This document shows positions 1 through 7,026 of a DNA stretch of 64,000 nucleotides, piece by piece. The translations under genes were made by a program, and so were the position numbers. The notes under the pieces are model-generated. The model did no database searches, was not told where the DNA came from, and saw only the letters and a program-made list of their open reading frames with translations. The first letter of the stretch is position 1, and each line of letters begins with the position of its first letter. The DNA comes from Bacteroidia bacterium. Lineage in GTDB: Bacteria > Bacteroidota > Bacteroidia > Bacteroidales > Prolixibacteraceae. Where the stretch lies: NCBI GenBank assembly GCA_026391655.1, contig JAPLDR010000018.1:88147-152146 (forward strand), read 5' to 3'.

Positions 1-594
1 AAATTCAATGGGTAAAATAAGATTTGCATGAAAATGCGATTGCGCAGGAAAATCCTGAAATACGCCTTCAATTGTAAAATCATAAGTTATATTACTTATT
101 CTCAGCGATATAAGTTTTCCCGCCGGATTCTCTTTACCGAAATATTTTTTTGAGATTTTATCCGATACCATTAATTTATCAGGTGACCTTAGCATTTTTT
201 GAGGGTCACCATCAATTACCGGGAAACTAAAAATCCCGAAAAAAGAAGTATCTGCATAAATGATATCCTTTTCTTCGATTAACTTTTCTTTTTGCAGGAC
301 ATAACACTTCAGTGCACTAAATTTTGCAACACGTGTAACATTTTCAATTTCAGGGCAATATTCCATCAGACTGTTAGCCAGAATATAGGGGGTATATGCA
401 TTATTGTTTGTTAAAACCCGGGCAATCCGGTCTTTTTTTGAATGGAACTGGTCGTAATCCAATTCATATTTTACATGAAACAGGATAATTAAACAACAAG
501 CCAGACCTATCGACAAACCCAAAATATTGAGTGCCGTAAAAACCCGCTGGTGAACCAGGTTGCGAATTGCAGTTTTTAAATTATAAATAATCAT
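1..594 (-). CDS. FtsX/MacB-type ABC transporter permease, N-terminal part (cut by window edge)
   Basis: The reading frame is open from an ATG at 594 down to base 1 and gives the first 198 residues of a protein that continues outside the window. It starts with the family's juxtamembrane signature (NLKTAIRNLVHQRVF), then one membrane segment at about residues 20-42 rich in Leu/Ile/Cys, then the start of a MacB-type periplasmic core domain (VKYELDYDQFH, then PVIDGDPQKML, then YFGKENPAGK). These motifs recur at matching positions in the six other permeases of the array. It is the last gene of the minus-strand array visible here, 68 bases after the stop of the neighbouring permease. Its ATPase partner is not adjacent; the nearest ATPase gene is at 4902-5576. 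The substrate is unknown. The family call is firm. Confidence 0.9.
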   Translation of the reverse strand, partial: MIIYNLKTAIRNLVHQRVFTALNILGLSIGLACCLIILFHVKYELDYDQFHSKKDRIARVLTNNNAYTPYILANSLMEYCPEIENVTRVAKFSALKCYVLQKEKLIEEKDIIYADTSFFGIFSFPVIDGDPQKMLRSPDKLMVSDKISKKYFGKENPAGKLISLRISNITYDFTIEGVFQDFPAQSHFHANLILPIEF

Positions 595-623
595 TGTAAT
601 TGATTGATAATTAAGATTAAAAC

Positions 624-650
624 TTATTCACTCATCCCAAAAGCTTCAAT
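624..650 (-). pseudogene. Possible permease C-terminal scar (8 codons plus stop)
   Basis: Minus-strand translation gives IEAFGMSE followed by TAA, which resembles the VEALRYE-stop ending of the permeases. It lies in the 68-base gap between two permease genes. The match is short and could be chance. I list it because comparable second tails occur downstream of other permeases in the array (6928-6954 and 21208-21240). Confidence 0.25.
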
Positions 651-662
651 CCACGCTCCTTA

Positions 663-3089
663 TTATTCATATCTGAGAGCTTCCACCGGATTTCTCGTTG
701 CCGCCTTCCAACTTTGCCAACTCACTGTCATTAATGCAATTCCCAATGCCAACAAGCCTGCCAAGGCAAAAATCCACCAGCTAAGTTCAGTTTTATAAGC
801 AAAGTTTTCGAGCCATTTGTGCATGGCGTACCAGGAAGTGGGCGTGGCTATTACAAAGGAAATGGAAACCCATTTTATAATCTCCTTATTGAGCAGCACA
901 ACGATTTCGCTTATCCTGGCCCCATTTACTTTACGAACACCTATTTCCTTTCTCTTTTGCTGTGTCGCGAAGGTGATTAACCCGAACAGGCCCAGGCATG
1001 CCACAACAATTGCCATCAGCGAAAAGCTAATGAAGACACGTTCCATTCGCGCCACATCCTGATACATCCTGGCAAATTGTTGGTCCAAAAAGGAATATCT
1101 GATTTCCTGATTTGGTGAGAATTCATTCCAGATTTTATTTACCGAGGCAATTAGAGATGAAATATTTGAACTACTTGCCCTGATCGAAACAATTGAATTA
1201 CTATTCCCTGCAAACAATGCAAGTGGTTTAATCTCACTTCTCAGCGATTCAAAATGAAAATTTTCGACAACTCCAATTACTGTCCATTTTTGAAATGAGT
1301 TGGTGATGGTTTTACCAACCGGATTTTCAAGCCCCAATTGTTTTTTCATCATTTGATTGATAATGATCGCCCGATTATCAGTGGCCATATCGGTTGAAAA
1401 GTCCCTGCCTTCAACCACTTTCATTCCCATTGTTTTGATATAATCGTAATCCACTTCCCATATCTGGCCGGCGATCGACTTATCCTCTTTTGTCCGTCCT
1501 TCATTCCACCAGGGGTTATTGTTACGTTTGGTGCCGTTGACAGGTAAAAAATCACTCACTGAAACAGATTTTACGGAACTTAATTCGAGAAGCCTTTCTT
1601 TGAATGGCTTCAGATTGTTGCCCAATGTATTCGTTCCATTTAGAATTAAAACCTGTTCTTTATCGAAACCTAATTTTTTATTCATGATATAACCCAACTG
1701 ATTTTGGATGATGAAGGTTCCGGCAATCAGAAAAATGGAAGCAGTAAATTGGAAGATAACCAATCCACTGCGGATGCCTGAACTTCGGCCGCTAAGGCCT
1801 AAGTTACCTTTCAAAACATCAATGGGTTTGAACGAGGAAAGATAAAAAGCAGGGTATAGCCCGGATAATAAACCAACAAGAACAGCTGAAGCGCCCAGTA
1901 TAGGAAGTAACCACGTTTCACCTAAAGGGATGACCAATGACTTTCCAGATATGAAATTGAACAACGGCAGGAGGAGCCATGCGAGGATAATTCCAACAAT
2001 AAAAGAGAGAAAACTAAAAAATAGTGACTCGGTAATAAATTGATTGATAAGATTTTTACGTAATGAACCAATGGCTTTTCGCAACCCGACTTCTTTAGCC
2101 CTGTTGGCCGAAATAGCTGTTGAAAGGTTAATAAAATTAATTCCGGCAAGGATTAAGATAAAAAGGGCAATTGCACCAAAAATCCAGAGAAAAAGGATGT
2201 CACCATGGTTTAACCGATCATCAATACCGTCCGATTTCAGGTGGATATCGGTAATCGGCTGCAATTTAAATCGAAGGTAATCCTTAGTATTTTCCTTTTT
2301 AATAAATCCAGCCTCGATAAAATTTGGAGTAAAATATTTTGTAGTTATGGCATCAAACTTGGTTTCCAGACTTTTAATATCGATTCCAGGCTTTACTTTG
2401 ATATAGCTAAAATAGTTACTCGCCAACCAGTTTGATTGTTCACCATCTCCAAACGCCTGACTTTCCATAGTCAGAAAAATCCGATATTTCAGATGGGAAT
2501 TCAATGGAATATCTGCAATGACACCACCGACTGTATAAGTAAACTCGTTCTTGTTGTTGATGACTAAAAGCTGTCCCACCGGATTTTGATTAGGAAAGTA
2601 TTTGTCGGCCATGCTTTTAGAAATCACCATGCTCTTTGGCTTTGACAATGCGCTTTCCGGATCACCGAAAACAAATGGGAATTTCAATAAATCGATTAAT
2701 TCCTGGTCGGCAAAAACCATTCCAACCTCATAGTTACTCTGTTTTTGATCTGTACGTCGTAATTCGATGCCGCCAGCTCCAAGTAATTCATTTGCATTTA
2801 TCCGACCTGATTTTTCTATTTCCGGAAATGTTTCTTTAACCGTTTTGGCAAATGGAGCCGGAAAGCAAGACTCCTTTATGATTTGACCCTGTATGTGATA
2901 TTCACCCACAATTCTGTAAATACGGTCAACGTCAGGGTATTGTTTATCGTAACTAAGTTCATCTTTTATAAAGAAAGCAATTAACAGACAAACTGCTATT
3001 CCGAGCGCAAATCCACCGATCTTTATGGTAGAATACATTTTATGATTGATCAGATTTCGCAAGGCGGTTTTCAAATTATTTATATTCAT
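663..3089 (-). CDS. FtsX/MacB-type ABC transporter permease, 808 aa
   Basis: This is an inner-membrane permease of the MacB/FtsX superfamily, whose members couple cytoplasmic ATP hydrolysis to mechanical work on periplasmic substrates rather than forming a simple channel. The architecture is two tandem units. The first has a membrane segment at about residues 20-42, a periplasmic MacB core, and three membrane segments at about 290-415. The second has a membrane segment at about 437-460, a second periplasmic domain, and three C-terminal membrane segments. The FtsX signature GVRKVNGARISE precedes the last helices, and the protein ends in TRNPVEALRYE, the tail common to the array. The start at 3089 gives the expected juxtamembrane beginning (MNINNLKTALRNLINHKMYS). 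It lies 10 bases after the secreted protein at 3100-3870, so co-transcription is likely. The substrate is unknown. Confidence 0.92.
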   Translation of the reverse strand: MNINNLKTALRNLINHKMYSTIKIGGFALGIAVCLLIAFFIKDELSYDKQYPDVDRIYRIVGEYHIQGQIIKESCFPAPFAKTVKETFPEIEKSGRINANELLGAGGIELRRTDQKQSNYEVGMVFADQELIDLLKFPFVFGDPESALSKPKSMVISKSMADKYFPNQNPVGQLLVINNKNEFTYTVGGVIADIPLNSHLKYRIFLTMESQAFGDGEQSNWLASNYFSYIKVKPGIDIKSLETKFDAITTKYFTPNFIEAGFIKKENTKDYLRFKLQPITDIHLKSDGIDDRLNHGDILFLWIFGAIALFILILAGINFINLSTAISANRAKEVGLRKAIGSLRKNLINQFITESLFFSFLSFIVGIILAWLLLPLFNFISGKSLVIPLGETWLLPILGASAVLVGLLSGLYPAFYLSSFKPIDVLKGNLGLSGRSSGIRSGLVIFQFTASIFLIAGTFIIQNQLGYIMNKKLGFDKEQVLILNGTNTLGNNLKPFKERLLELSSVKSVSVSDFLPVNGTKRNNNPWWNEGRTKEDKSIAGQIWEVDYDYIKTMGMKVVEGRDFSTDMATDNRAIIINQMMKKQLGLENPVGKTITNSFQKWTVIGVVENFHFESLRSEIKPLALFAGNSNSIVSIRASSSNISSLIASVNKIWNEFSPNQEIRYSFLDQQFARMYQDVARMERVFISFSLMAIVVACLGLFGLITFATQQKRKEIGVRKVNGARISEIVVLLNKEIIKWVSISFVIATPTSWYAMHKWLENFAYKTELSWWIFALAGLLALGIALMTVSWQSWKAATRNPVEALRYE

Positions 3090-3099
3090 AATAATCGGT

Positions 3100-3870
3100 T
3101 TAGTTTTTATTTAAAAGCCAATTAAATGTATCGTGCATAAATTCGCTGCACTGGTAGTCGTTAACACCTTTCCATCCGGTCATGTATAGCGAGACCATTC
3201 CGTCGCCCATCACAATAATTCTCCCGCCGTTTTTCAGGGGCATAAATACGCCAAAAGGATATTCTTTTGTTTGATTGTTAAAACAGAAAGGAGTGCCACC
3301 CTCAATTATCCGTCCACCACTGTAGGTGATTTTCAGTGATTTATTGGAAATGATACCGGCCTTCGTATATCCGCCATTTATAGTATCAGGACTTTGACCT
3401 TTAAGCTGTATTCCAAATGGTTTAATTAGCTCATTCACTCCGGTTTGCTCTAATGTTGACCAATAATCCTCATCCATGACCAGGAATAGCGAACCTCCCT
3501 TTTGAAGATATTGAGTTATCGTCCCGATTTCGCCTTTGCCAAACTTTGATGAAGGTATATGAATAAAAAGCAGGTCGCAGTTCCCCAAAAGTTCAGGTTT
3601 TATTTCCTTCGTAATGTACCCAAGACCAGCATCCAGCGAAGAGGCGGATTTAGTCATCTCGCTGGTCATATATTTGACTCTTTCGATCTGATTGGGATCT
3701 TTTCCATTCATATTGGCCGGGTCATTCCAGAATTTCTGGTTATGGGCAATATCTATAAGAATCAGCTTTTTACGGGAAGAAGGATGCGCAATCTGTTGTG
3801 CTATCAGGACATTTTGATTTCCAAATAAGGAAATCAAAACAAGGATTGTTAATAGTTTGATTGTTTTCAT
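3100..3870 (-). CDS. Secreted protein with a GATase/DUF4350-like fold, 256 aa
   Basis: Residues 1-24 form a signal peptide (Lys-rich start, Leu/Ile core, ALIAQQ-like cleavage region), so the product should be periplasmic or outer-membrane facing. The mature part alternates beta strands and helices as in class I glutamine amidotransferase-like or DUF4350/IFT52-like domains: KLILIDIAHNQKFWN early, then LLFIHIPSSKFGKGEI, GGSLFLVMDEDYW and a late GGRIIVMGDGMVSLYM. I see no Cys-His-Glu catalytic triad, so a binding or sensor role is as likely as an enzymatic one. It is separated from the next secreted gene (3892-4536) by 21 bases and from the downstream permease by 10 bases, so the three look like one transcript. 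The function is unknown and the fold assignment is tentative. Confidence 0.7.
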   Translation of the reverse strand: MKTIKLLTILVLISLFGNQNVLIAQQIAHPSSRKKLILIDIAHNQKFWNDPANMNGKDPNQIERVKYMTSEMTKSASSLDAGLGYITKEIKPELLGNCDLLFIHIPSSKFGKGEIGTITQYLQKGGSLFLVMDEDYWSTLEQTGVNELIKPFGIQLKGQSPDTINGGYTKAGIISNKSLKITYSGGRIIEGGTPFCFNNQTKEYPFGVFMPLKNGGRIIVMGDGMVSLYMTGWKGVNDYQCSEFMHDTFNWLLNKN

Positions 3871-3891
3871 GACGCAAGTTTTTTTGATTCA

Positions 3892-4536
3892 TTATTTCGA
3901 TGCAATCTTCAAATTCTTATACCGTCCTTCCGAGCTATTACCGACCCAAAATCCTAGCCATCCTGTATTTCTCACACCGATTTCTCGGATTACAAGGGAG
4001 GGGTCACCCGAATTGTCGACAAATACTTTTACCTCAGGATAGTTGATGATAATAGTAGCATGGAACCAGTTATCCGGGTCAGGTACTGGTTGAATTATAT
4101 TTTCATACACTCCCGGATGTTGCTCCCGAAGCTTGGACCAATCGTTTTGGGGCATTGAGATGTATTGCACCGAATGGTTTTTCCGTTCAGGATTTTTAAA
4201 GTTGAACGGCCGAAAATAGATGGCCTCAAAAGTACTGTCGTTTAGCCCATGAAAGGCAAATCCGACAAAGCTCATCCCCGGATCATTTTTTCCCTTGATG
4301 TCCAAATCAATCTTCCCATTTTGAAAAGTAAAATCCTTAAGGATTAGTAAGCCATCGCCCGATTTTTTGTTTAGAAATACACCATCATCTAAAGTCACTA
4401 TCCTGTTAACGACCGACCATTTTGAAAGGTTGTTTGCCTTCGACAAATCTGGAATCACTTCAGCTTGCTGGGCAGATACTGAAAGCAAAAAAACAAATTG
4501 AACCATCAGACCAAAAATTAATTTACTTGTTTTCAT
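3892..4536 (-). CDS. Secreted LamG/DUF1080-like protein, 214 aa
   Basis: A signal peptide spans about residues 1-22 (MKTSKLIFGLMVQFVFLLSVSAQQ). The rest resembles a concanavalin-like jelly roll of the DUF1080/LamG kind. It has an opening segment with SKWSVVNRIVTLDDGVFLN, a strand with FTFQNGKIDLDIKGKNDPG, an AIYFRPFNF motif, and a closing GWLGFWVGNSSEGRYKNLKI strand typical of these domains. In this superfamily such domains bind or cleave carbohydrates or act as extracellular binding modules. No catalytic residues can be assigned here. It precedes the GATase-like secreted gene by 21 bases and sits inside the permease array, suggesting it works at the periplasmic face of this system (inference). 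Confidence 0.7.
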   Translation of the reverse strand: MKTSKLIFGLMVQFVFLLSVSAQQAEVIPDLSKANNLSKWSVVNRIVTLDDGVFLNKKSGDGLLILKDFTFQNGKIDLDIKGKNDPGMSFVGFAFHGLNDSTFEAIYFRPFNFKNPERKNHSVQYISMPQNDWSKLREQHPGVYENIIQPVPDPDNWFHATIIINYPEVKVFVDNSGDPSLVIREIGVRNTGWLGFWVGNSSEGRYKNLKIASK

Positions 4537-4556
4537 GATGCTACACTTTAATGTTA

Positions 4557-4742
4557 TTAATCGGCAAATTCAACAGCCATTGCACGATGATAAATTACTT
4601 TCTTAAAGCCATTTCCAAGAAATTTATGGACTTCATTGGCACACTTAATAATTCCGGATGTCAAATCCGATAACGGATATTTTTCATTGGTATAGTTATT
4701 TTCCGTCGTAGTATTTAAATCAAAGTTCAGACATTTATTCAT
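4557..4742 (-). pseudogene. GxxExxY family protein, N-terminal fragment
   Basis: The 61-residue frame reads SDLTSGIIKCANEVHKFLGN followed by GFKKVIYHRAMAVEFAD and a stop. This is the beginning of the GxxExxY family (normally about 125-140 residues), which starts with helices of the form IIxCAxEVHKxLGxG. The rest of the family domain is missing, and the Glu of the name motif is a Lys here (GFKKVIY). The ATG lies inside the stop region of a permease-tail scar (4735-4800), so the start codon overlaps TATGAATAA. Truncation just before the 3892-4536 gene makes it almost certainly non-functional. Confidence 0.7.
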
Positions 4743-4800
4743 ACCTCAACGCCACCACCGGATTCCGTGTCACCGCTTTCCAGCTTTGCCAGCTAATTAT
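4735..4800 (-). pseudogene. Permease 3'-end scar (21 codons plus stop)
   Basis: Minus-strand translation is IISWQSWKAVTRNPVVALRY followed by E and a stop, clearly the C-terminal tail of the array's permeases (WQSWKAATRNPVEALRYE). Nothing of the upstream coding sequence remains. At base 4801 the homology passes directly into a palindromic-ended repeat (4801-4897). It is a relic of a further permease copy, or of a mobile segment that carries this tail. Confidence 0.85.
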
Positions 4801-4897
4801 CAGAATCAGGATTCTCCGGATTGTAGTATTTTCAGGATTAATGTTTTCCTTTATAAAATCCTGTTTATCCTTTCATTCTGTAAATCCTGATTCTGAC
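4801..4897. repeat. Palindromic-ended intergenic repeat, copy 1
   Basis: The 97-bp element begins CAGAATCAGGATT and ends AATCCTGATTCTGAC, so its ends are inverted repeats. Related imperfect units lie inside (TTCAGGATTAA and AATCCTGTTTATCC). The same ends recur at 21305-21440, and a half copy lies at 18082-18124. All three lie next to permease-tail scars. It resembles REP-like or MITE-like intergenic repeats of Bacteroidota. No ORF is present. Confidence 0.8.
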
Positions 4898-4901
4898 TTT
4901 T

Positions 4902-5576
4902 TTATTTATTTTTATCACTCCGAATATTTCCGTCTTCCAACCTGATGATCCGTTTGCCATATTGGGCAAATTTTTCATTGTGGGTCACATGGATAATCGT
5001 AACTCCCTCATTATTCAACTCCTTAAGCGTATCCATGATCATCTCCCCTTGTGTCGAATGCAGGTTTCCGGTCGGCTCGTCAGCCAGCAGAAGCTTGGGT
5101 TTGCCAATTATAGCACGGGCAATTCCTACCAATTGCTGCTGTCCGCCAGACAGTTGCTGTGGAAATAAATCTTTTTTGGCCACTATATTGAACCGATCGA
5201 GCAAATCGGCCACCATCGACTGACGGTCCCGGCTTTTTACTCCCTTATAAATCAGTGGTGTTTCGATGTTTTCATATACCGTCATTTCTTCGATCAGGTG
5301 GTAAGCCTGGAAAATAAAACTCATAAAATTGCGATGGTAATCAACCCTCGCTTTCTCTTTCAGGTCAAGAACTGAATTGCCGTACAGCGAATACTTACCT
5401 GAAGATGGTACATCCATCAAGCCGATAATATTCAGTAATGTCGATTTCCCTGAGCCACTGGGTCCCATAATACTCAGAAATTCTCCCTCTTTCACTTCCA
5501 GAATGATGTCCTTCAACACATAAGTGCGTTGAAATTTCGAGTCGTAATACTTGTCGATGTGACTTAATTGAATCAT
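4902..5576 (-). CDS. ABC transporter ATP-binding protein (MacB/LolD type), 224 aa
   Basis: This cytoplasmic ATPase should energise one or more permeases of the array. It has Walker [16 protein letters not shown] near residue 40, a Q-loop region FIFQAYHLIEEMTVYEN, the ABC signature LSGGQQQLVGIARA near residue 142, Walker [13 protein letters not shown] with the catalytic Glu, and the switch His in IIHVTHNEKFA. Length and order are those of stand-alone MacB/LolD/FtsE ATPases. The signature is followed by QLVGIARA rather than the usual QRVAIARA, a mild deviation; the ATPase at 16611-17306 keeps the canonical form. Downstream on the same strand lie the scar region and the secreted and permease genes at 663-4536; upstream is the propeller gene 5628-6857, 51 bases away. 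Confidence 0.93.
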   Translation of the reverse strand: MIQLSHIDKYYDSKFQRTYVLKDIILEVKEGEFLSIMGPSGSGKSTLLNIIGLMDVPSSGKYSLYGNSVLDLKEKARVDYHRNFMSFIFQAYHLIEEMTVYENIETPLIYKGVKSRDRQSMVADLLDRFNIVAKKDLFPQQLSGGQQQLVGIARAIIGKPKLLLADEPTGNLHSTQGEMIMDTLKELNNEGVTIIHVTHNEKFAQYGKRIIRLEDGNIRSDKNK

Positions 5577-5627
5577 ATAATTATATATTTAAAATTTAAA
5601 ATAATGCTAATAAATTGAATATGATGG

Positions 5628-6857
5628 TTATTGCTGTTTTATATTATAGGCCATCAATACCTTTCCCCGCCGGACAAATAATATTCCATCGGATATTGCC
5701 AGATGTGAGACTCGCGGACCAGTTCCCAGGGTGATTTTGAAGGAACTTACCAGCTCAAGGTCATTTCCGTTCATTTTAAATAAACTGACCCTTCCCATTT
5801 TATCTTCATAGCAATACAACAGATTATCAGCAACTATCAGATTGCAATAGTTTATTTTTTCATATTGTGACAATGCTTTTCCGGTTTTTAAATCGATGCA
5901 AAACAGACCTTTCGAATTGCCTGATACAACGATTTTGTCCTTAAAAAGTACAGCTCCACCTATGGAATTGGCGCTAACCGTATCCTCCCATAGAACAGAG
6001 CGTTTACTCCATTCATCATTCCAGCTGCATAATGTTCCACCTTTTTTATAGGCGCCGGTATAGTATATTTCATTTTTATTTACAAGAGGTATCATTCCTG
6101 AAATTGTACGGTCTTTCCAAATAATCTGACCTGTTTTACAATCAACAAGCAGGTCATATTTTTTTGTTGAAGTAAAAATTGTCTTTTTATTATTTACAGA
6201 AATTAATACCGGAGAAGTATAGTTAGTAGTATCCTGTATGCTTTCTGATTTCCAGATAGTCTCGCCAGTTAATCGGTTCAGGGCAACCATTGTGGTAGTA
6301 TTTCCGCAAGGAGTAAATATCAGCTTGTCGTCAATTACAAGAGGTGATTCGGCAATTCCGCCTTGAGGCAAATTGTACCCTTTCCCTTCGAACTTTTCAA
6401 AGGCAGGCATTTGCCAGTCGATATTTCCACTTTTGCTATCAAAACAAGCTACATCGCCATAAACAGTGATAGCGTACACCTTATTTTTATAAACAGTAGG
6501 AGTACAGCGACTTTGAGGCCAATCTTTTTCTTGCGATGCTCTTCCAATTATCTTTTGCCATTTCACATTTCCATTTAAATCCAGGGCCGTAAGAATTTCA
6601 ACAGAATCCCGTTTCCCGGTAGTATAAACCATTCCGTCTTGAATTGCAGTTGAAGAAAAGCCATCACCTACTGTATCAACTGACCATATTAATTTGGGGC
6701 CTTCAGCGGGCCACACCTTGAGCAAGTTTGTTTCTTTACTAATACCATCACGCATCGGCCCGCGCCATTGCGGCCATTGGGCAAACGTATTATTCACTGA
6801 AAGAAGACAAACCAAACCAATAACTACAGGCCCAACAGTAAAACCATGTGTTTTCAT
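5628..6857 (-). CDS. Secreted PQQ-type beta-propeller (BamB-like fold), 409 aa
   Basis: A signal peptide covers about residues 1-26 (hydrophobic VVIGLVCLLSV, cleavage near FAQ). The mature protein begins WPQWRGPMRDGISKE, a start typical of periplasmic PQQ-like repeat propellers, and carries repeated blades of the form G-xx-W-(x)n-DG-(x)-VY-(x)n-LD-xx-TG-xx-W, for example TALDLNGNVKWQ, CFDSKSGNIDWQ, ALNRLTGETIWK, LVDCKTGQIIWKD and CIDLKTGKALSQ. This suggests seven or eight blades. Such proteins usually act as scaffolds or binding proteins in the periplasm; no quinone dehydrogenase residues are evident. It sits inside the permease array between permease 3 and an ATPase gene in the same orientation, so a partnership with the transporter is plausible but unproven. 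Confidence 0.8.
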   Translation of the reverse strand: MKTHGFTVGPVVIGLVCLLSVNNTFAQWPQWRGPMRDGISKETNLLKVWPAEGPKLIWSVDTVGDGFSSTAIQDGMVYTTGKRDSVEILTALDLNGNVKWQKIIGRASQEKDWPQSRCTPTVYKNKVYAITVYGDVACFDSKSGNIDWQMPAFEKFEGKGYNLPQGGIAESPLVIDDKLIFTPCGNTTTMVALNRLTGETIWKSESIQDTTNYTSPVLISVNNKKTIFTSTKKYDLLVDCKTGQIIWKDRTISGMIPLVNKNEIYYTGAYKKGGTLCSWNDEWSKRSVLWEDTVSANSIGGAVLFKDKIVVSGNSKGLFCIDLKTGKALSQYEKINYCNLIVADNLLYCYEDKMGRVSLFKMNGNDLELVSSFKITLGTGPRVSHLAISDGILFVRRGKVLMAYNIKQQ

Positions 6858-6927
6858 AAATGATTCTGAATTAAGTTATATTGATTCCCTTTATTAATTT
6901 CTAAACTAGCTATTTCATTCAAATTCA

Positions 6928-6954
6928 TTACTCATGCCTCAACGCCTCCATCCC
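6928..6954 (-). pseudogene. Possible permease C-terminal scar
   Basis: Minus-strand translation is IGMEALRHE and a stop, close to the VEALRYE ending of the permeases. Its 5' side merges into the hairpin repeat at 6950-7012. It lies about 75 bases after the true stop of permease 3, so the locus has two tails in tandem, as at 21208-21304. Confidence 0.45.
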
Positions 6955-7012
6955 GATTGCTTTTTCTGGGATTTTTTCGTCCCTCAAAAATCTACGAAAA
7001 ATGCATCGGGAT
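6950..7012. repeat. Imperfect inverted repeat (about 63 bp)
   Basis: The left arm ATCCCGATTGCTTTTTC (6950-6966) pairs with the right arm GAAAAATGCATCGGGAT (6996-7012), with few mismatches. A second weaker complementarity lies inside (GGGATTTTTTCG with CCCTCAAAAATC). It sits directly downstream of permease 3 and could act as a terminator-like structure or be a small MITE. It interrupts the relationship to the neighbouring tail scar. Confidence 0.6.
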
Positions 7013-7026
7013 CTCCGCTCTTCTCA

